DNA from: Lachnospiraceae bacterium
GTDB lineage: Bacteria > Bacillota > Clostridia > Lachnospirales > Lachnospiraceae
DNA length: 8,160 nucleotides
Reading direction: 5' to 3'
NCBI GenBank assembly: GCA_029068665.1
Contig: JAIECC010000098.1
Span: 1-8,160 of the forward strand
Below are positions 1-6,125 of this stretch, one piece after another; within the stretch, counting starts at the first letter, position 1; every line of letters starts with the position of its first letter. The position numbers were made by a program, and so were the translations under genes. Below the pieces are notes generated by a model that did not search any database, was not told the DNA's origin, and saw only the letters and a program-made list of their open reading frames with translations.

Positions 1-20
1 TGTCTTGTTGTTGTTTATAA

Positions 21-170
21 GAGGAGGGGAAAGAACCGGAAGCAACAAAAGCCAAGGAAAGCAAGGCCGAAGAAAAATCAGCCCAAGAAAGCGGAACCGG
101 GAAAAAAGCAGCATCCGAATCGAAGGAAACACAGGAAGCGGCTACACTGGAATTAAGTGCAGAACCATAT
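21..170 (+). other. In-frame open extension upstream of the L,D-transpeptidase, no start codon
   Basis: Reading in the frame of the downstream transpeptidase, the 50 codons after a TAA at 18-20 are open and encode a Glu/Lys/Ala/Ser-rich, hydrophilic stretch. This is what one expects of the cytoplasmic tail that often precedes the single membrane anchor in clostridial YkuD proteins. Codon choice (GAA, GCA, GCC, AAG, ACA) matches the rest of the gene. There is no ATG, GTG or TTG in this frame here, although a strong AGGAGG lies at 22-27. The stretch is T-poor, so all three forward frames are open over most of it and openness alone proves little. The first forward frame is open from base 1 to a TAA at 154-156 and reads as an Arg/Lys/Pro-rich tail after a short hydrophobic run, so it could instead be the end of an upstream membrane protein. 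I favour the extension on codon usage, with a start lost to a frameshift or sequence error. Confidence 0.45.
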
Positions 171-1775
171 ATGATACCCAAAGCTGCTTTTAAAATGCCG
201 ACCTGGGCAAAGGTCTGTATCATTACAGCAGCAGTGCTGCTTTTAACATATGGAGCAGGTACCTTATTCTTTTCCAGTCATTTTATGTGGAATTCCAGTC
301 TGAATGGAGTGGATGTTTCCCTGCTGACTGCGGAGCAGGCACAGGGAAAGATAGAGACTATGGTAGGACAGTATGAACTGGAAATTCTGGAACGGGATGG
401 AGAACGGGAAACCATTGCCGGAGCTGATATTCATCTGGAAATACAGTTTTTTACAGATGTCCGGGAAGTCATGCAGGAGCAGAAGTCGTATATCTGGTTT
501 CTGGAAAGTTTTCAGTCAAAAAATTATACCATAGATTCCCTGGTTACATATGACATTGGAAGCCTGCAAGAGCAGATACAGGCTTTGGCATGTATGCAGA
601 AAGAAAATATAATCGAACCGGTAGAGCCTCAGATAAAACGAGTATTGGGAACCTTTACCATTCAAGAAGGTGTGGAAGGAAACAAGCCTATTTCGTATGC
701 CGTTGGTAAAACCATTCGAACCGCAGTTTCCAGCTTATCTGCTCAGGTTGACCTGGAAGAAGAGGGCTGCTACAAAGCATTGGAATACAGTGCAGAGGAT
801 CCGGAAGTACAGGAAGCCCTGGAAACCTTGGAAAAGCTGCAAAAAATAGAAGTTACCTACCGGTTTCCGGATGAGGAGGAGACCTTGACAGGGGATGATA
901 TACTGGAATGGGTACGGATATCCGAAGATTATGAAGTCAGGATTGATCGGCGGCAGGCGGAGGATTATGTGGAATCCCTGATGGAAACCCATGAAATTCG
1001 GGGACAGGTCATTGACTTTCAGACCTCGCTGAATCAAACGGTAGAAATAACCTCATACTTAAGAAGCAGTGAACTGGATATCGGGAAAGAGACAGAGGAA
1101 TTACTGGAAATATTGGAGCAGGCAAAGGATAGCAGGCGGACGGAATTTGTCCGGGATGCCTCTGATATGGTGGCTATTGGTGATACCTACATAGAAATTA
1201 ACCTGACCTCCCAGCATCTTTACTGCTATAAAGACGGAAAAATGATACTGGAAACCGATATAGTCAGCGGAAGACCATCCACCGGACATGCAACCCCGCC
1301 GGGAATCTTTACCATTCGATATACAGCTTCTCCGGCGATTTTGGTGGGTGAGGATTACCGGACACCGGTTTCTTACTGGATGCCTTTTAATGGCGGCATT
1401 GGCCTCCATGATGCCACCTGGCAGTATGCTTTTGGCGGCAGCCGGTATATCAGTAATGGTTCTCATGGCTGTATTAATCTTCCTTTGAGTATGGCAAGGG
1501 AGATTTATAATAATTATGAAGCAGGTGATATAGTGGTGGTTTACCATCTGGCTGGTTCGGCAGCGGGCTCATCCGCTTCTGCCACCCGTTCCACTTCTGC
1601 CACGGTGAGTGCATCCACGGAAGCATCGGAGCCGGCAGTACCGGAAGAAGCAGCAGACAACCCGGCTTCCACCGGGGAGACTCAGCCGGAATCTTCAACA
1701 GAGAATACGGAAGCATCCACAGAGAATCCGTCAGAATCAACAGAACTTCCGTCGGAAGATGCAACAGAAAATTAA
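171..1775 (+). CDS. Membrane-anchored L,D-transpeptidase (YkuD) with peptidoglycan-binding region
   Basis: Predicted to form 3-3 cross-links in peptidoglycan, or to attach groups to it, by attacking the L,D bond of a tetrapeptide stem outside the membrane. The 534-residue product has a membrane anchor at about residues 13-34. Two alpha/beta segments follow (about 57-200 and 215-325) and resemble the PG_binding_4 domains usually found before YkuD. The YkuD domain spans about 338-458. Its active-site signature is clear: Ser431-His432-Gly433-Cys434 followed by Ile-Asn, with an upstream Gly-Leu-His, so the catalytic Cys is present. The last 75 or so residues are a Ser/Thr/Glu/Ala/Pro-rich low-complexity tail with short repeats such as STENTEASTENPSES. 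The ATG at 171 is the first available start but has no convincing Shine-Dalgarno, and the frame stays open upstream to 21, so the true N-terminus may be longer. The stop lies 22 nt before scpA, suggesting one transcript. Confidence 0.88.
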   Translation: MIPKAAFKMPTWAKVCIITAAVLLLTYGAGTLFFSSHFMWNSSLNGVDVSLLTAEQAQGKIETMVGQYELEILERDGERETIAGADIHLEIQFFTDVREVMQEQKSYIWFLESFQSKNYTIDSLVTYDIGSLQEQIQALACMQKENIIEPVEPQIKRVLGTFTIQEGVEGNKPISYAVGKTIRTAVSSLSAQVDLEEEGCYKALEYSAEDPEVQEALETLEKLQKIEVTYRFPDEEETLTGDDILEWVRISEDYEVRIDRRQAEDYVESLMETHEIRGQVIDFQTSLNQTVEITSYLRSSELDIGKETEELLEILEQAKDSRRTEFVRDASDMVAIGDTYIEINLTSQHLYCYKDGKMILETDIVSGRPSTGHATPPGIFTIRYTASPAILVGEDYRTPVSYWMPFNGGIGLHDATWQYAFGGSRYISNGSHGCINLPLSMAREIYNNYEAGDIVVVYHLAGSAAGSSASATRSTSATVSASTEASEPAVPEEAADNPASTGETQPESSTENTEASTENPSESTELPSEDATEN

Positions 1776-1797
1776 ATCCAATAAATGGTGAATATAC

Positions 1798-2541
1798 ATG
1801 GCAATCGATGTGAAACTTCAGGTTTTTGAAGGTCCATTGGATCTTCTTTTGCACCTGATTGAAAAGAATCAAGTAAATATATATGATATTCCAATTGTGA
1901 CCATAACGGAGCAATACCTGCAGTATCTGGAGGAAATGCAGTCCCAGGATTTGGATGTTATGAGTGAATTTCTGGTTATGGCGGCCACCTTAATCAATAT
2001 AAAGGCAAAAATGCTTCTGCCCAAGGATGAGGAAGCGGTGGAGGAAGAGGAAGACCCAAGAGCAGAGCTGGTGAGACGGTTACTGGAATATAAGATGTAT
2101 AAATATGCTGCTACGGAATTAAAGGATATGGAGCTGGATGCTTCTTATGCATTGTTCAAACAGGCAACCATTCCAAAAGAAGTAGAGGAATTCAGGGAAG
2201 AGATTGATCCGGCAGAGCTGTGTGACGGACTGACCCTGAGCCGGTTGAATGAAATCTTCCAGATGGTAATGAAAAAGCAGGTGGATAAGATTGATCCGAT
2301 CCGAAGCAAGTTTGGCACCATTGAGAAGGAAGAAATCAGCATCGAGGATAAAATGGAATCCATCCGGAGTGACGTACGGGGTCTGAAAGGTATCAGTTTC
2401 CGGACATTGCTGGAGATTCAGGCAACGAAGATCAATATCATTGTGACCTTTATGGCAATTCTGGAATTGATGAAGGTTGGAGCAGTTACGGTAAGACAGG
2501 AAGGATTGTTTGGCGATATTGTCATTGATTCTTTAGAGTAG
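1798..2541 (+). CDS. scpA: Segregation and condensation protein A
   Basis: Kleisin subunit of the bacterial SMC-ScpA-ScpB condensin, which bridges the SMC head domains and compacts and segregates the chromosome in the cytoplasm. The 247-residue length is normal. The N-terminus has the family hallmark FEGPLDLLLHLIEKNQVNIY (about residues 10-29), the helical part that contacts the SMC neck. An acidic Glu-rich linker lies near residues 77-86. The C-terminal winged-helix part includes the typical FMAILELMKVGAV stretch around 218-230. The ATG follows a modest GGTG Shine-Dalgarno at 1787-1790. scpB starts 8 nt after the stop, so the pair is translated from one message and probably coupled, consistent with the two proteins acting in one complex. 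Confidence 0.96.
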   Translation: MAIDVKLQVFEGPLDLLLHLIEKNQVNIYDIPIVTITEQYLQYLEEMQSQDLDVMSEFLVMAATLINIKAKMLLPKDEEAVEEEEDPRAELVRRLLEYKMYKYAATELKDMELDASYALFKQATIPKEVEEFREEIDPAELCDGLTLSRLNEIFQMVMKKQVDKIDPIRSKFGTIEKEEISIEDKMESIRSDVRGLKGISFRTLLEIQATKINIIVTFMAILELMKVGAVTVRQEGLFGDIVIDSLE

Positions 2542-2549
2542 GAGAACAT

Positions 2550-3125
2550 ATGGAACAGGATATAACAAAATTAGAGGCGGCAATTGAGGCAATTTTATTT
2601 GCCATGGGAGAAACGGTAACCACCCAGCAGCTTGCGGCAGCCTTAGAGCATGATGTAGATACTACAAGAAAAATCATCCATCATTTGATGGACAAGTACG
2701 ACCAGGAAGACCGGGGAATTCGGATCATTGAACTGGAGGATGCGTTTCAGCTTTGTACTAAAAATGAATATTATGAGGTATTATCCAAAATAGTCAATCT
2801 GCCCAAAAAGCATGTTCTGACGGATGTACAATTAGAAACCCTCTCCATTATTGCGTATAAGCAGCCGATTACCAGAGCTGAAATTGAGTCCATCCGGGGG
2901 GTATCCTGTGTGCATGCCATTAATAAGCTGGTGGAATATCATCTGATTGAAGAAGTGGGGCGTCTGGATGCTTTGGGAAGACCTATATTATTCGGAACCA
3001 CGGAGGATTTTCTTCGAAGCTTTGGTGTAACATCTACCGATGAATTGCCATTGATTACGCCGGATAAGATTGCTGATTTTGAACAGCAGGCCATTGAAGA
3101 GGCAAATGAGACCTTAAATACATAA
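2550..3125 (+). CDS. scpB: Segregation and condensation protein B
   Basis: Winged-helix partner that dimerises on the kleisin ScpA within the SMC condensin. The 191-residue product has the two expected winged-helix domains. The first begins with EAILFAMGETVTTQQLA (about residues 12-28). The second has ETLSIIAYKQPITRAEIESI (about 96-115), the best conserved stretch of the family, and ends with GRPILFGTTEDFLRSFGV. The ATG is preceded by GGAG at 2541-2544, which overlaps the end of the scpA stop codon, so translation is probably coupled. A 12-bp inverted repeat begins 18 nt after the stop and may end this transcription unit. Confidence 0.96.
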   Translation: MEQDITKLEAAIEAILFAMGETVTTQQLAAALEHDVDTTRKIIHHLMDKYDQEDRGIRIIELEDAFQLCTKNEYYEVLSKIVNLPKKHVLTDVQLETLSIIAYKQPITRAEIESIRGVSCVHAINKLVEYHLIEEVGRLDALGRPILFGTTEDFLRSFGVTSTDELPLITPDKIADFEQQAIEEANETLNT

Positions 3126-3143
3126 AATTACAAAAATAGTAAT

Positions 3144-3193
3144 AAACACCTGTCGTTTGCGATAAAATATGATAAGCAGATCGACAGGTGTTT
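3144..3193 (+). terminator. Inverted repeat: terminator-like hairpin covering the next gene's ribosome site
   Basis: Arms at 3144-3155 (AAACACCTGTCG) and 3182-3193 (CGACAGGTGTTT) are perfect reverse complements. The stem can extend inward by five more pairs, one of them a G-U wobble, after a single bulged T at 3181, leaving a 15-nt loop. The right arm ends in a T-rich run (TTTTGTT), as an intrinsic terminator would, and the hairpin lies just after scpB. The right arm also contains AGGTG (3186-3190), the only plausible Shine-Dalgarno for the ATG at 3198. The structure could therefore end the scpAB message, hide the carboxypeptidase ribosome site in read-through RNA, or do both. A TATGAT at 3168-3173 in the loop resembles a -10 box but has no good -35. 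Confidence 0.6.
3186..3190 (+). promoter_or_regulatory. Shine-Dalgarno AGGTG inside hairpin arm
   Basis: AGGTG lies 7 nt before the ATG at 3198 and is the only plausible ribosome site for this start. It falls wholly within the 3' arm of the 3144-3193 inverted repeat, so it is paired whenever that hairpin forms. Confidence 0.6.
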
Positions 3194-3197
3194 TGTT

Positions 3198-4670
3198 ATG
3201 AAGCAGTGGTTAAAAAATCAACAAGGAAATTGGAATCGGCAGGATATATGGAAGATTTCCGTTATCTTTGGTATGACCTTGGTATTGATTATAGGGTTTC
3301 GGTATCAGCATCAGCGGTCAACCAGCCAGACCATCGTCCAACAGGAGGAAAAGACAGAAGTATCCCAAGTGGAAACACAAATATCGGATACCGAAGATTC
3401 TGAAACAGAAAGTTCCGGAATGCAGGAAACAGGGGCACCAGTGATATTGAATGAGGAATTCACTGAGACCCAGGAAGAAGAGTCGGATACTTCTGAAGCA
3501 GAAGTGTCTGATATACAGGAAAGAGAGCCGGAAACACTGGAAAATCCCATATCGGAAGAAGAGCAGATGTTTTCTGATGTACCGGAAGTTCAGCTTGAAT
3601 TGAATGCAATTGCGGCCGCTTTGCTGGATGCAGATAATAAAAGAGTGTTGTATGAAAAAAATGGGCGGGAGCATCGCGCCATGGCAAGTACCACCAAGAT
3701 TATGACCTGCATTCTGGCATTGGAACTGGGAAATCCGGAGGATGTGGTTACTTTTTCTGCCAATGCAGCAGCCCAGCCTGATGTACAGATGAATGGGTGT
3801 GAGGGTGAACAGTATTATTTAAGGGATTTATTATATTCCCTGATGCTGGAATCCCATAATGATACAGCGGTTGCCATTGCAGAACATATCGGAGGTTCCG
3901 TAGAGGGCTTTGCAGCTCTGATGAATGAAAAGGCACAGGAGCTGGGAGCCTATGAAACACATTTTGTGACGCCCAATGGACTGGATGCGGAAGGACATTA
4001 TACCACAGCCTGTGATTTGGGACTGATTGCCTGTTATGCCATTCAAAATCAGGAATTTCTGGATATTGTCCAGACACCGGCATATGGTTTTCAGGAATTG
4101 AATGGTGCAAGAAGCGTATCCGTAACCAATAAGGATGCGTTTCTGACCTCTTATGATGGTGCCATGGGAATCAAGACCGGTTTTACAGGAGAGGCGGGTT
4201 ATTGCTTTGTGGGAGCTGCCAGACGGGATGGAAAGACGTTTGTTTCAGTGGTTCTGGCATCCGGCTGGCCTCCTCACAAAACCTATAAATGGAATGATAC
4301 CCGGACATTAATGGACTATGGAATGAATCAGTATGAAATGCAGACCATACTGAATTCCGATTATCCCCTTCCGGTAATACCGGTGCGGGAAGGGAAGGAG
4401 AGTCAGGAAACATCCCTTTATTTTGAAGGGGAAATTTCTATGCTGATGCGGGAAGGGGAAATCGTTCGGATTGAGGAACAGCTTCCTGATGAGCTGGAGG
4501 CACCGGTACGGAGAGGAGAAATAGCAGGCACTATGGATGTCTGTATCAATGGTGATGTGTATGAAAGTGTGGTGGTTTATGTGGGAACAGATGTCGACCG
4601 TATTGATTACCGTTACATTTTTGAGAATATAGCCCGGCAGTATTTTCTGATTCCGGATGGGAAGGAGTAA
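3198..4670 (+). CDS. Serine-type D-Ala-D-Ala carboxypeptidase (PBP5 family, peptidase S11)
   Basis: Removes the terminal D-Ala from peptidoglycan pentapeptides outside the membrane, limiting 4-3 cross-linking and producing tetrapeptide stems. All three penicillin-binding motifs are visible in the 490-residue protein: Ser164-Thr-Thr-Lys167 with the nucleophile, Ser219-His-Asn221, and Lys326-Thr-Gly328. The catalytic domain runs from about 131 to 350. A beta-rich PBP5 C-terminal domain covers about 370-465. The anchor is an N-terminal membrane helix (about 19-34) that looks uncleaved, and it is joined to the enzyme by an acidic Ser/Thr/Glu-rich linker of about 90 residues. I see no C-terminal amphipathic membrane anchor like that of classic PBP5. 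The position after scpAB parallels dacB after scpAB in B. subtilis, a sporulation gene, but no spmA/spmB follows, so I do not assign dacA, dacB or dacF. Confidence 0.93.
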   Translation: MKQWLKNQQGNWNRQDIWKISVIFGMTLVLIIGFRYQHQRSTSQTIVQQEEKTEVSQVETQISDTEDSETESSGMQETGAPVILNEEFTETQEEESDTSEAEVSDIQEREPETLENPISEEEQMFSDVPEVQLELNAIAAALLDADNKRVLYEKNGREHRAMASTTKIMTCILALELGNPEDVVTFSANAAAQPDVQMNGCEGEQYYLRDLLYSLMLESHNDTAVAIAEHIGGSVEGFAALMNEKAQELGAYETHFVTPNGLDAEGHYTTACDLGLIACYAIQNQEFLDIVQTPAYGFQELNGARSVSVTNKDAFLTSYDGAMGIKTGFTGEAGYCFVGAARRDGKTFVSVVLASGWPPHKTYKWNDTRTLMDYGMNQYEMQTILNSDYPLPVIPVREGKESQETSLYFEGEISMLMREGEIVRIEEQLPDELEAPVRRGEIAGTMDVCINGDVYESVVVYVGTDVDRIDYRYIFENIARQYFLIPDGKE

Positions 4671-4727
4671 CAGTTCCGTCATGCCATTTATAAGTCACCG
4701 GAATTACATGACCAGAAAAGATTAACG

Positions 4728-4756
4728 TTGCATAGGTGGACGGATTGTGCTATAAT
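4728..4756 (+). promoter_or_regulatory. Sigma-A-type promoter for the zinc-ribbon gene
   Basis: A -35 box TTGCAT (4728-4733) and a perfect -10 box TATAAT (4751-4756) are separated by 17 bp. TGC immediately before the -10 gives an extended -10. Transcription should begin near 4763, leaving a 5' leader of about 100 nt before the ATG at 4864. The leader contains a T6 run at 4803-4808 and the palindrome TTTCATGAAA at 4806-4815, but no strong hairpin that I can see. Confidence 0.8.
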
Positions 4757-4850
4757 CCCCCATATATTATTTTAAGAAATTCAGACTGAGTGGTTATGGT
4801 CGTTTTTTCATGAAATGGAAAAATAAAATCATGATTACAGGTATGGATCA

Positions 4851-4856
4851 AGGAGG
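4851..4856 (+). promoter_or_regulatory. Shine-Dalgarno AGGAGG fixing the start at 4864
   Basis: A perfect AGGAGG sits 7 nt before the ATG at 4864. An in-frame ATG at 4810 has only T-rich sequence before it, so the downstream start is chosen. It also places the first zinc-ribbon cysteine at residue 6, as is usual for such proteins. Confidence 0.85.
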
Positions 4857-4863
4857 AAAAGTA

Positions 4864-5985
4864 ATGGAAGAAATTAGATGTAGTGTATGTGGAACCGTGG
4901 TGAACCCCGGCGATACTTTTTGCCAGAATTGCGGCAGTCCGGTAGATACAGCATCTGCCACAAAACCGGAAGCAGCACCTGCCCAGCAGGATACCACAGT
5001 ATTATCCGGTAATCCGTTTAGTGGGAGTGCAGGTGAGCCACAGGCCGGGAATCCGGCGGGCGACAGCTATCAGGCATCCGGTACATACCAACAGCCGTCA
5101 TCCGGTACATACCAACAGCCATCATCTGGTATGGATATGAATGCACAGGGTTCATATGTTACCTATAATGTAAATAATTATAATCAGGTAGCTCCTCAGA
5201 AACAAAGCAAGGGACTTGGAATTGCAGGTTTGATTCTCAGTATTATCGGTTTGCTTACTTCCTGCTGCTATGGCGGTTTATTATTCGGATTGATTGGTTT
5301 GATTTTGTCCATTGTATATTTAACGAAGAAGGGCAGCAAGGGACTTGGCATTTCCGGTACCATTATTGGTGCTATCGCTCTTTTGATCAGTGCAATCGTG
5401 TTGATTTATACTATTTCAACCGGTATTTCCGTTATGGATGAATTTAACGAGTATACTCAGGAGTACGGCAATGGTACTGGCAGCATTAGCAGCTCCAATG
5501 TATCCGGCACGGACCAGATTCTGGTCAATGGCAGTGACTTATATACTCTGCCGGCATCCTTAAGTTCATTAGGACTTACTGTAAACGAGACAGAAAGTGG
5601 TGATAAGATTACTGAAATCCAGGAGAATGGCATGTACTCCGGTGATTATGAATTTGTTGTATTGGATAGTGTGAATGGCTACAGTATTTGGGGCTTTATT
5701 GAAAATACAGGTTCTGATACCGTATATTCCTTAGATGATTTGGAAGTAACCGGTATTAATGTTGATAATTATTCCAGTGCCTGCACTGCTTATTCTGCTG
5801 AAGTATACGGTGGTGTTACCCTGAATATGAGCCGGTCAAATGTTGAGTCCCTGATTGGTAAGGAAGATACCACGGATTCTAGTGGTATGGCAGTATATGA
5901 GAGTGCTTCCGGAAACGAGGTTCTTCGTCTGGAATATGACGACTATGATTATGTTTGCGGTATTGATATTACCATATATAAGTAA
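4864..5985 (+). CDS. Zinc-ribbon membrane protein with exported C-terminal domain, function unknown
   Basis: The 373-residue product begins with a zinc ribbon: Cys6-x2-Cys9 and Cys20-x2-Cys23, the latter followed by Gly. A Pro/Gln/Ser/Gly-rich linker (about 25-115) includes two copies of SGTYQQPS and an Asn/Tyr-rich part. Two glycine-rich hydrophobic blocks (about 117-153 and 160-185) follow, separated by TKKGSKGLGISG. This layout resembles DUF4190-type membrane regions. Residues from about 187 form an acidic Ser/Thr/Asn-rich domain likely to lie outside the cell. Its last 55 residues (GVTLNMSRSNVESLIGKED, then alternating beta-like strands) recall the 'short helix, then L-x-G-K/P' pattern of BamE/BLIP-like folds; this is a weak resemblance by eye. 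The gene has its own promoter and looks monocistronic. Similar proteins are usually annotated only as zinc-ribbon domain-containing. A sensor or envelope-stress role would be a guess. Confidence 0.85.
   Translation: MEEIRCSVCGTVVNPGDTFCQNCGSPVDTASATKPEAAPAQQDTTVLSGNPFSGSAGEPQAGNPAGDSYQASGTYQQPSSGTYQQPSSGMDMNAQGSYVTYNVNNYNQVAPQKQSKGLGIAGLILSIIGLLTSCCYGGLLFGLIGLILSIVYLTKKGSKGLGISGTIIGAIALLISAIVLIYTISTGISVMDEFNEYTQEYGNGTGSISSSNVSGTDQILVNGSDLYTLPASLSSLGLTVNETESGDKITEIQENGMYSGDYEFVVLDSVNGYSIWGFIENTGSDTVYSLDDLEVTGINVDNYSSACTAYSAEVYGGVTLNMSRSNVESLIGKEDTTDSSGMAVYESASGNEVLRLEYDDYDYVCGIDITIYK
5077..5124 (+). repeat. Two tandem 24-bp repeats within the zinc-ribbon gene
   Basis: The units at 5077-5100 and 5101-5124 differ at one base (G to A near the end of the unit). 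A further TCTGGT at 5125-5130 resembles the start of a third unit (TCCGGT) with one change. Each unit encodes SGTYQQPS in the cytoplasmic linker, so the repeat keeps frame and could expand or contract by slippage without breaking the gene. Confidence 0.9.
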
Positions 5986-6011
5986 TTAGCGGAGTTTGTA
6001 ACAACTTTTTC

Positions 6012-6040
6012 TTGCAAATAGAATAGAATTATGGTATTAT
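6012..6040 (+). promoter_or_regulatory. Sigma-A-type promoter for rimP-nusA operon
   Basis: The -35 box TTGCAA (6012-6017) and the -10 box TATTAT (6035-6040) are 17 bp apart, and TGG before the -10 provides an extended -10. Transcription should start near 6047, which places the 6067-6094 hairpin inside the leader RNA. Confidence 0.72.
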
Positions 6041-6066
6041 AAACAAAGCTTGATACTATTTTAACT

Positions 6067-6094
6067 ATAAGAGTGGACGTAAGTCCACTCTTAT
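6067..6094 (+). promoter_or_regulatory. Leader hairpin of rimP-nusA, candidate NusA-dependent attenuator
   Basis: The arms ATAAGAGTGGAC (6067-6078) and GTCCACTCTTAT (6083-6094) are perfect reverse complements. They enclose GTAA, which fits the stable GNRA tetraloop class. If only the GC-rich inner 8 bp pair, the sequence after the stem is TTATCTTATGTT, a U-rich tract with interruptions, typical of a weak intrinsic terminator. The hairpin lies about 20 nt after the predicted transcription start and 31 nt before the rimP start. In B. subtilis the nusA operon is known to be autoregulated by NusA-stimulated termination in its 5' leader; the same role here is inferred from position and form. It could also simply end transcripts from the zinc-ribbon gene. 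Confidence 0.65.
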
Positions 6095-6111
6095 CTTATG
6101 TTGCCTTAGAA

Positions 6112-6116
6112 AGGAG
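6112..6116 (+). promoter_or_regulatory. Shine-Dalgarno AGGAG supporting the TTG start of rimP
   Basis: AGGAG (within AAAGGAG) lies 9 nt before the TTG at 6126. There is no in-frame ATG or GTG near the expected N-terminus, so this site decides the start. Confidence 0.75.
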
Positions 6117-6125
6117 TTTCTTATT

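Noticed and set aside
1..156. Forward-frame reading from base 1 to a TAA at 154-156, Arg/Lys/Pro-rich, as the end of an upstream gene
   Set aside because: Not annotated as a CDS: it uses many AGG/CGG codons unlike the neighbours, the region is T-poor so every frame is open, and its beginning is outside the window. It remains the main alternative for this stretch.
5..193. TTG-started 62-residue reading in the second forward frame
   Set aside because: Ser/Gly/Arg/Lys-rich with no domain, overlaps the better-supported frame, and its start has no visible ribosome site.
1101..1914. Long reverse-strand open frames (1101-1547 and 1474-1914)
   Set aside because: They lie antisense to the YkuD domain and scpA, have no domain features or ribosome sites, and are explained as shadows of the real genes.
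3163..3173. TATGAT in the hairpin loop as a promoter for the carboxypeptidase
   Set aside because: No -35 box is recognisable at 16-18 bp spacing (AACACC or neighbours), so it is mentioned only as a possibility and not annotated as a promoter.
3188..3403. Short forward frame overlapping the start of the carboxypeptidase
   Set aside because: The frame at 3198 encodes the membrane anchor and leads into the full S11 domain. The other frame has no recognisable content and ends early.
4671..4727. Search for a terminator after the carboxypeptidase
   Set aside because: No stem longer than 4 bp and no T-run was found; this stretch holds nothing I can support.
4784..4808. Possible terminator before the T6 run in the leader of the zinc-ribbon gene
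   Set aside because: Only three clean base pairs (GAC/GTC) plus two wobbles could be found, too weak for an intrinsic terminator.
4810..4863. An upstream in-frame ATG that would add 18 residues to the zinc-ribbon protein
   Set aside because: No Shine-Dalgarno precedes it, while the ATG at 4864 has a perfect AGGAGG at 7 nt and puts the first Cys pair at the usual distance from the N-terminus.
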